Assembly (NCBI GenBank): GCA_009873655.1
Contig: WAIB01000003.1
Span: forward strand, 1 to 64,000
Source of the DNA: Nitrospinota bacterium
Lineage (GTDB): Bacteria; Nitrospinota; Nitrospinia; Nitrospinales; VA-1
Direction: 5' to 3'
Length of the DNA: 64,000 nucleotides
This document shows, piece by piece, positions 58,524 to 64,000 of this stretch. The notes below the pieces were generated by a model that saw nothing but the letters and a program-made list of their open reading frames with translations, had not been told where the DNA came from and did not search any database. Position 1 is the stretch's first letter. Each line of letters begins with the position of its first letter. A program made the translations under genes and the position numbers.

Positions 58524-60632
58524 CTATTCCCTTCTGACCGTCCAACCTTCCAGGAGAAGAATTCCCGCAACCAGAAGAAGTAAAGGAGTAGCGAGTTCCT
58601 TTCCTTCAGAAGAAGGCAAGGGGGAATCGATTAAATTCGGATTTTTGATGGAAACCTTCAAATCGGGTAGAAAAGCTTTAATGTCTTCCTCTGAAATTTT
58701 TTGTGGTGAAGATTCTTTGGTGTCCACATTTACGGTGAATGTTCCCGCTGGTTGTGAACCCAAGGGAAGTTTAGTGATGGTTTCCTGCAGGTAATCTTCG
58801 GGTATTTTAAATACAGAATAAATTCCCGGGTCCAGAGTTTCCGTTAGGGTTGTTTTGCCATCTTGGGTGGTTGCCTGATACAGATTTCCGCCGGGAGTTT
58901 GAACCACCCATCGACCTTCATCGTTGTTTTGCTGGTAGGTTTCACCGACCAAAAGATTTTGATAGGAGATATTTTCAAGTCCTCGGGCGGCATACTGGGT
59001 CCATCTTTGTATCCATGGAAGAAAAGTGGGTTGAATGGGAAAGTCATTCCAGGCTCTATCCAGGGAACTGAGAAAAACTACGATTTTTCCCTTGCCCATG
59101 CCGGTTTCAATAACTGCCGGGTTTTTATTGGTAAACCAGTTGGCTACATTAAACTTTTTTTTGTTTCTGGCCTGAATGGTGTAAATGGCTTTGAAGGGAA
59201 TGTCTTTCATTTCTTCAATTGCTTTTGCAGAAAAGGCCTGCATTACAGGGTGTTTGATATTTTTAAATAACAGGTGGGTTTTATCTATGTTTTGTATCGC
59301 TTCCAATGTGACCGGTAAAAGGTTGCCAAGTTTTTCATTGTAATATTTTGCGTCGATTTGATCCCCCATTCCGAATATTAAAGCTCCCCCGCGCAAGACA
59401 AAATCTTCGAGTTCCAGTTCATAATCTATTGGAAATTCCCTTACGTTAGCCAGGATGACAACCGAAAAATCTGAGAGTTTTCTCAAGGGGAGTTCGGCCA
59501 GAGTAGAAATGGTCGGGTCGATATGTGAAACCGACACGGAGAAGGGATTGAGAGCCCGCTCCAGATAAAAAGATTCGCTTTGATGGGAAACAGCGCCCGG
59601 ATCACCATCTACAACGAGGACCTTGATGTTTTGGTCGGGATGATGAGAGAAAAAACGTCTGCTGTCTACGGGCAAAACATCGTCGCCTGCTTTTATTTGC
59701 CCGTGGACGGGATCTCCCTTGCGTAATTGAATCGAAAAATCCCTGGAAATGGTTTGTCCTGCTTGAATGTCCAGGAGAACTTCTTTTTCTGATTTGTTAT
59801 CCAGGATCAACGAAACGGGAAAGCGTTGGTTTTCCTTTGATAGATTTTTTATTTTTGTCTTTATTTTTAAAATACGGCTGCGTGCTAAAAATTCCTGATG
59901 GGTTTGGACGCTTTCTACCGCGACCTGGTTTTGTTTTAGAGAAAGAGTAGAGAAATTAAAAACCTGCAGGGGTATTGGAGGCAAGGGGTCGATTTCAGAA
60001 AAAATTCCCTTATCCCATCCATTTTTATCCAGGTCGGTCAACAGGATAAGTTTTTTGCTCTTGAATTTTGCAGTTTTTAGAAGGTTGGCTGCTTTTTCAA
60101 GCGAATGACCTATGTCGGTAGTCTGGAAAGAAGGCCGCATGTTTTGGACTAATTTCTCAAAGCTGCCCTTTTGGGAAATCCAACCCTGATCAATACGCGC
60201 TGGACGGGAAGCGAGAACCAGACTGAATTCGCTGCCCTCTGGGACTTGTTTTAAAAGTTTTGACAAGAACTGGGTTGCGAGATCAAATAAATTTTTTTCT
60301 TTTACCTGGCTTCTCATGCTGAAGGAGTCATCAAAAATAAAAACATAAGAAGAGGGGGAATTGTTTCGGAAAGCTTCTGAGCTCCCCAAAGAAAAAAACG
60401 GGTTTGCCAAAGCTAGGGAGAACAGGGCAATACCCAGGCATCGAAGAAAAAGTAACAGTAACCTGTTGGGTTTGGATTTTTTAATGGATCTTTTTTGTGA
60501 TTGAAAGAGCAGGTAAACAGCGGAAAAGCGCACATGCTTTTGCTGTCGACGGGTTAACAGGTGAATCAGGATGGGAATCGAGATTCCCAATAGTCCAAAA
60601 AGAAAAAAGGGTGAGGAAAAATTCAGGCTCAT
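58524..60632 (-). CDS. BatA-like protein with VWA-type domain
   Basis: A 702-residue membrane protein. The N-terminal BatA/aerotolerance motif is SSPFFLFGLLGISIPILIHLLTRRQQK and includes the first helix; a second helix sits near residue 60-75. A VWA-like domain with DDSFSM follows (about 93), where the MIDAS DxSxS is present. The middle part has a GATase-like fold region (VLVVDGDPGAVSHQSESFYLERAL, LRKLSDFSVVILANV). A last helix is at the end (LLLLVAGILLLEGW). Its ATG overlaps the DUF58 stop by 4 bases. Confidence 0.85.
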   Translation of the reverse strand: MSLNFSSPFFLFGLLGISIPILIHLLTRRQQKHVRFSAVYLLFQSQKRSIKKSKPNRLLLLFLRCLGIALFSLALANPFFSLGSSEAFRNNSPSSYVFIFDDSFSMRSQVKEKNLFDLATQFLSKLLKQVPEGSEFSLVLASRPARIDQGWISQKGSFEKLVQNMRPSFQTTDIGHSLEKAANLLKTAKFKSKKLILLTDLDKNGWDKGIFSEIDPLPPIPLQVFNFSTLSLKQNQVAVESVQTHQEFLARSRILKIKTKIKNLSKENQRFPVSLILDNKSEKEVLLDIQAGQTISRDFSIQLRKGDPVHGQIKAGDDVLPVDSRRFFSHHPDQNIKVLVVDGDPGAVSHQSESFYLERALNPFSVSVSHIDPTISTLAELPLRKLSDFSVVILANVREFPIDYELELEDFVLRGGALIFGMGDQIDAKYYNEKLGNLLPVTLEAIQNIDKTHLLFKNIKHPVMQAFSAKAIEEMKDIPFKAIYTIQARNKKKFNVANWFTNKNPAVIETGMGKGKIVVFLSSLDRAWNDFPIQPTFLPWIQRWTQYAARGLENISYQNLLVGETYQQNNDEGRWVVQTPGGNLYQATTQDGKTTLTETLDPGIYSVFKIPEDYLQETITKLPLGSQPAGTFTVNVDTKESSPQKISEEDIKAFLPDLKVSIKNPNLIDSPLPSSEGKELATPLLLLVAGILLLEGWTVRRE

Positions 60633-61537
60633 GGTTTTATCAAGCTTTTTCGTTTTAGAAGGTAATAGCTGAGAGCCTGTTGTAAAGGCGTAGAGGTATC
60701 CATGAGTATATAGTCGATGCCAAGCCCATTGCTGGTATTCCTCAATTGGTCAATTTGATCTTGAATGGTTTTTTGATATTCTTCTCGTATATCCGCCGGA
60801 TCCAGCCCAACCATGGGGTCATCTTCCAGTGATTCGAAAACCGTATCGCCTTCGAAAGGCAAATTAAGTTCATCCGGATGTAAAACCTGAAAGAGGATAA
60901 CTTCAAGCCCCCTGGAGCTCAATAGTTTTAAACTTTTCTGGATATTCTGGTCTCGGGTCAGAAAATCAGAAATAAGGATCAGCATGCTGCGGCCCTGGAG
61001 GCGTTCTGCCAGGCCTGCGAGTACGTCATCAACACGGGTGATTCCTTCTACAGAAATGTTTGAGAGTCCGTGAAGGATATGTTGTAAATGCGAAGCTTTC
61101 GATCGCGGCGGTATATGTTGAATAACTTGATCGTTAAAAATGGTCAGCCCGACGGCATCGAACTGTTTTAAAAACAAATAGGATAAACCTGCAACCAGGT
61201 TGCAGGCGTAGTCGAATTTGGATTCTTTATTGTCATTGGGTGACGGGTAAGCCATGGATCCACTGGCATCCAGTAAAATGGTGCATTTAAGATTGGTGGA
61301 TTGTTCAAATTGCTTGACATGGTATTTGTCCGTTTTTCCTGCTACTTTCCAATCAATGTGCCGGATTTCATCTCCCGGTGAGTAGTCTTTGTATTCGGCA
61401 AACTCTACGCTTGATCCTTTATGGCGACTTCGATGCTGGCCGGTGAGCAGCCCATCCACTAAATTCATCGCCGAAATTTTCAAGGAAGAAATACGGGCGA
61501 GAACCTGAGGGTCATAATTTTCCGATGCTTTTTCCAT
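60629..61537 (-). CDS. DUF58 protein
   Basis: 302 residues of the DUF58/VWA group: RHKGSSVEFAEYKDYSPGDEIRHIDWKVAGKTDKYHVKQFEQ, then VWA MIDAS LDASGSMAYPS, DAVGLTIFND and ILISDFLT. DUF58 proteins work with MoxR-type AAA+ ATPases in complex assembly. No MoxR gene lies upstream (the next gene runs the other way), so the ATPase must be elsewhere. Coupled to the BatA-like gene. Confidence 0.9.
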   Translation of the reverse strand: MEKASENYDPQVLARISSLKISAMNLVDGLLTGQHRSRHKGSSVEFAEYKDYSPGDEIRHIDWKVAGKTDKYHVKQFEQSTNLKCTILLDASGSMAYPSPNDNKESKFDYACNLVAGLSYLFLKQFDAVGLTIFNDQVIQHIPPRSKASHLQHILHGLSNISVEGITRVDDVLAGLAERLQGRSMLILISDFLTRDQNIQKSLKLLSSRGLEVILFQVLHPDELNLPFEGDTVFESLEDDPMVGLDPADIREEYQKTIQDQIDQLRNTSNGLGIDYILMDTSTPLQQALSYYLLKRKSLIKP

Positions 61538-61655
61538 GGATACCGGATTATAAAGGTGTTTAAATCAAGCCATTGTCTCATAAAAATTTAAGAGGAGAAA
61601 TGATCAATTGTCTTTCATTGCAAGAGGGTTGACATTGGCGGGGAGGTTAAGGAAA

Positions 61656-61727
61656 ATGAATCCTTTCGCGACTTATTTGGATTATTGGAAAACCGGAAGA
61701 AGGCAAAAAGGAAAAGGACGTAAATAG
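61656..61727 (+). CDS. Possible 23-residue upstream ORF before the LRR gene
   Basis: GGGGAGG precedes ATG 61656 by about 9 bases; the frame MNPFATYLDYWKTGRRQK... ends at TAG one base before the LRR ATG. It is basic and short. Coupled translation is possible, but a TTGACA at 61629 with GAAAAT 17 bases on would put the start inside the -10, so it may be chance. Confidence 0.2.
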   Translation: MNPFATYLDYWKTGRRQKGKGRK

Positions 61728-61728
61728 A

Positions 61729-62301
61729 ATGAATAAACCATTTAATGATGAACCCGTAGACGTGCTGGTAAAAAAATACCTGAGAAAAAATGGCACCGAG
61801 CTCGATCTGCGAATTAAATACATCGGTGATGAAGGAGTCGACTATTTGGCAAATTGCCCGGACTTGATCGACCTTGAAGTTTTGAACCTTGAGAGAAACG
61901 AAATCACTGATAAAGGCATCCAGTCCCTTGCCAGTTCAACGATTATTACTAATTTGAAGGAGTTGCATTTGGAAAGGAACGAGGTGGGTGATGCCGGGGC
62001 GGTTGCTATTGCCGGTTCTTCAAACTTTTCCTATCTGAATTTCATCAATTTCTGGAAAAATAAAGTTGGCGCTGAGGGGGCAAAGGCGATCGCTTCATCA
62101 ACTCATCTGGTAAACCTGAAGAACCTCGATCTTGCGCAAAATAATATCGGCGATGAAGGTGCCAGGGCCTTGGCCGAAAGCAGCACGCTGGGAGGACTGG
62201 AATACCTTGAGGTATTTGGCAGTGGTCTTACCGAGGAAGGTAAGAAGCAATTGAAGGAATCTAACTCCTTCCCCAAGCTGCAGCACCTGGTCCTCGAATA
62301 G
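61729..62301 (+). CDS. Leucine-rich-repeat protein, RNase-inhibitor type
   Basis: 190 residues, almost all LRR of the ribonuclease-inhibitor class (about 24-28 residues per repeat): LEVLNLERNEITDKGIQSLASS, LKELHLERNEVGDAGAVAIAGSS, LNFINFWKNKVGAEGAKAIASS, LKNLDLAQNNIGDEGARALAESS, LEYLEVFGSGLTEEGKKQL. No signal peptide, membrane helix or enzyme domain. Binding partner unknown. AAGGA lies 11 bases before the ATG. Convergent with recG. Confidence 0.85.
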   Translation: MNKPFNDEPVDVLVKKYLRKNGTELDLRIKYIGDEGVDYLANCPDLIDLEVLNLERNEITDKGIQSLASSTIITNLKELHLERNEVGDAGAVAIAGSSNFSYLNFINFWKNKVGAEGAKAIASSTHLVNLKNLDLAQNNIGDEGARALAESSTLGGLEYLEVFGSGLTEEGKKQLKESNSFPKLQHLVLE

Positions 62302-62359
62302 CGACGATTCGACGCAGGAAAAATTTCAAAACCCGCCATGTGATTTCCCGTTATTTAGT

Positions 62360-62380
62360 CTTTCGGGCCGAAAGCTTTTT
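62360..62380. terminator. Weak hairpin between LRR gene and recG
   Basis: CTTTCGG-G-CCGAAAG followed by CTTTTT. The stem is perfect but the loop is tiny, so real pairing is about five bases. It could end transcription of the LRR gene. Confidence 0.35.
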
Positions 62381-62407
62381 CGTTTTACTCCCCTCGTTAG
62401 GAAAACT

Positions 62408-64000
62408 TTAGATAATATCCATGAGGGGCAGGTGCTTGCCAAGCAAACGTTGGACGGCGTTTTTTAAAGGCTGGTTTTGGGGATTTTTCAGATGGGGGTC
62501 ATGGTCTACCAGACTGAAGGCTTCTTTTCGGGCTAAATCAAGGATTTTAATGTCGCGGATCAGGTTGGCGATTTTTAATACCGGCAAGCCCGATTGCCGG
62601 GTTCCCATGAAATCTCCGGGGCCTCTTATTTTTAAATCTTCTTCGGCAATTTCGAACCCATCGCGGGAGTTTTGCATTGCCTTCATTCTTGCTTTTCCTT
62701 CATCGGAGACAGGGAAATAAGCGGCTAAAAGGCAATGCGAAGCATGCTTTCCCCGGCCCACCCTTCCTCTAAGCTGGTGGAGTTGAGCCAGACCAAACCT
62801 TTCAGCATGTTCGATGATCATCACCGTGGCGTTGGGGATATCGATTCCCACTTCAATTACGGTGGTTGAGACCAGAATCTGTATTTCTTTGTTCAGAAAT
62901 CTTGACATGATTTCCTGTCGCTCTTCCTTTTTGAGCTTTCCATGAATGAGGCAGGCCCTGAATTCCGGGAACCTCTCCTGGATGGATTCGAAAACAGTGA
63001 CCGCGGCTTTCAAGTCCATCACTTCGGATTCTTCAATTAGAGGGCAGACAACAAAAGCCTGTCTTCCTTTTTTCAATTCAGACTCCATTATTTCGTAGGC
63101 TTTGTTTTGTTGTTTTTCATAAAACACTTGTGTCTTGATAGCTTGCCTTCCGGGAGGAAATTCGTCCAGGAAAGAAACATCCATGTCTCCGTACAGGGTC
63201 AAGGCAAGTGAGCGCGGTATCGGGGTCGCGGTCATAATGAGAAGGTGAGGGTTCGCGCCTTTTTTCCCCAATGCTTCTCTTTGCAATACGCCAAACCGGT
63301 GTTGTTCATCGATCACGGCGAGCCCCAGTTTATTAAACTGGATTTCTTTTTGAACCAGAGAATGGGTTCCTATGATGACCTGCGCTTTTCCGGATTCAAT
63401 ATCCTGGTAAACGATTTGTCTTTCTTTTCCTTTTAATGTTCCTGTGACGAGCGCAAGTTTAACCCCCAGTTTTTCACAAAAGGGACGGATGTTCAGGTAA
63501 TGCTGTTCAGCGAGAATTTCCGTGGGCACCATTAATGCGGCCTGGGTGTTATTATCCACTGCGGTTAGCAGAGCGGTCAGGGCCACTATGGTTTTTCCGC
63601 TTCCAACGTCGCCTTGAATGAGACGGTTCATGGATTGCTCTTTTTCCAGGTCTTCCATGATCTCCGCCAGAACCCTTTTTTGCGCCTGTGTCAACTGGAA
63701 GGGCAGGAGTTTTATGAATCGCTTGATGAGGTTTCCCCGTGTTTTGAATTTCACACCTGCTTTTATATCTTCCGCATGTTTTTTCTTGAAGGCCAGACCC
63801 GTTTGAATGAGAAATAATTCCTCAAAGATCAGCCTTTTTTGTGCGGGAGTTTTAAAATTGTCCAGATCTTTTGCCGTGGGTCCCTCTGAAGGAGGGAAAT
63901 GTGCCTGGTGAAAAGCCTCCGACCGGGAAAGGAATTTGTGCCGGCGTAAAATATTTTCAGGAATAACCTCTTCGACCAGAGGTAAATATTTTTCCAGTAC
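62408..64000 (-). CDS. recG: ATP-dependent DNA helicase RecG, 5' end outside window
   Basis: The frame stays open to the window edge, so the start lies beyond 64000; the visible part is 531 codons including the stop. A wedge-domain fragment at the edge (IPENILRRHKFLSRSEAFHQAHFP) precedes the motor: GDVGSGKTIVAL (Walker A), VIDEQHRFGV (DEQH in place of DExH), MTATPIPRSLALTLYGDMD, STTVIEVGIDIPNATVMIIE, and QLHQLRGRVGRG. RecG remodels stalled replication forks and Holliday junctions. The helicase part is complete and normal. Confidence 0.96.
   Translation of the reverse strand, partial: VLEKYLPLVEEVIPENILRRHKFLSRSEAFHQAHFPPSEGPTAKDLDNFKTPAQKRLIFEELFLIQTGLAFKKKHAEDIKAGVKFKTRGNLIKRFIKLLPFQLTQAQKRVLAEIMEDLEKEQSMNRLIQGDVGSGKTIVALTALLTAVDNNTQAALMVPTEILAEQHYLNIRPFCEKLGVKLALVTGTLKGKERQIVYQDIESGKAQVIIGTHSLVQKEIQFNKLGLAVIDEQHRFGVLQREALGKKGANPHLLIMTATPIPRSLALTLYGDMDVSFLDEFPPGRQAIKTQVFYEKQQNKAYEIMESELKKGRQAFVVCPLIEESEVMDLKAAVTVFESIQERFPEFRACLIHGKLKKEERQEIMSRFLNKEIQILVSTTVIEVGIDIPNATVMIIEHAERFGLAQLHQLRGRVGRGKHASHCLLAAYFPVSDEGKARMKAMQNSRDGFEIAEEDLKIRGPGDFMGTRQSGLPVLKIANLIRDIKILDLARKEAFSLVDHDPHLKNPQNQPLKNAVQRLLGKHLPLMDII

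Noticed and set aside
61629-61657. TTGACA-N17-GAAAAT before the LRR gene
   Set aside because: The -10 matches only four of six bases and overlaps the start of a doubtful small frame; noted but not called.
1-64000. tRNA, rRNA, CRISPR arrays, insertion sequences, integrases
   Set aside because: I read all intergenic regions for tRNA T-loop patterns, repeat-spacer arrays and transposase motifs and found none I could support.

Overview
The window is a gene-dense stretch of a Gram-negative (diderm) bacterial chromosome. Diderm markers are LpxC, a lipobox protein, SurA/PpiC-type and TRAP periplasmic proteins, and a BatA-like protein. The mix of SufBCDSU, MoaA, an Nfu-like SUF leader protein, membrane-anchored HdrD-type Fe-S oxidoreductase, DUF420, many TTG/GTG starts and small membrane proteins resembles marine Nitrospinota (Nitrospina-like nitrite oxidisers). 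That placement is inferred from family composition and not proved by any marker gene. I see no rRNA, tRNA, CRISPR array, transposase or prophage.

Layout. 1-0.95 kb: 3' part of an ankyrin-repeat protein. 0.96-4.3 kb (minus): greA-trmB-[response regulator/AAA+/LpxC fusion]. 4.6-10.3 kb: HDOD protein, metallo-beta-lactamase-fold hydrolase, fused HyuA-HyuB 5-oxoprolinase. 10.5-13 kb (minus): small operon with DUF1844, YkgJ-type Cys-cluster protein and a zinc dehydrogenase. 13.2-21 kb: TRAP TatT-DctP, a PpiC/SurA chaperone, MFS-spermidine synthase fusion and a secreted M1-like peptidase. 22-25 kb (minus): COG3044 ATPase with a radical SAM partner. 25.2-27.5 kb: NarL-type two-component system. 27.7-29.1 kb: tandem, nearly identical secreted proteins with conserved leaders and terminators. 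29.2-32 kb: gltX and small proteins. 32-34 kb: HdrD-like oxidoreductase. 34-38.2 kb: CsgG-like and HmuY-like proteins, then DUF420 among several membrane microproteins. 38.3-43.4 kb: histidine phosphatase, ABC ATPase, TPR, Nfu_N, DUF211, VIT1-like protein and M18 aminopeptidase. 43.6-44.6 kb: moaA. 45-52.3 kb: the SUF operon (NifU/Nfu-like, sufB, sufC, sufD, sufS, sufU), followed by an AmmeMemoRadiSam-type radical SAM gene. 52.5-54.8 kb: small genes including two decayed or frameshifted ones. 54.9-64 kb: SirB1-TPR-FGE-like fusion, CheB-like regulator lacking the catalytic serine, BatA-like plus DUF58 pair, LRR protein and recG (5' end cut by the window).

The main themes are iron-sulfur and molybdenum cofactor assembly, envelope biogenesis, and signalling by unusual domain fusions. 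Most noteworthy are the response regulator-LpxC fusion with a degenerate sigma54-ATPase domain, a two-module X-Y intergenic repeat that occurs beside moaA and inside the suf operon, the duplicated secreted protein, the Ser-less CheB-like protein, the ATPase/radical SAM pair with a stretched cysteine motif, and the cluster of membrane microproteins around DUF420.
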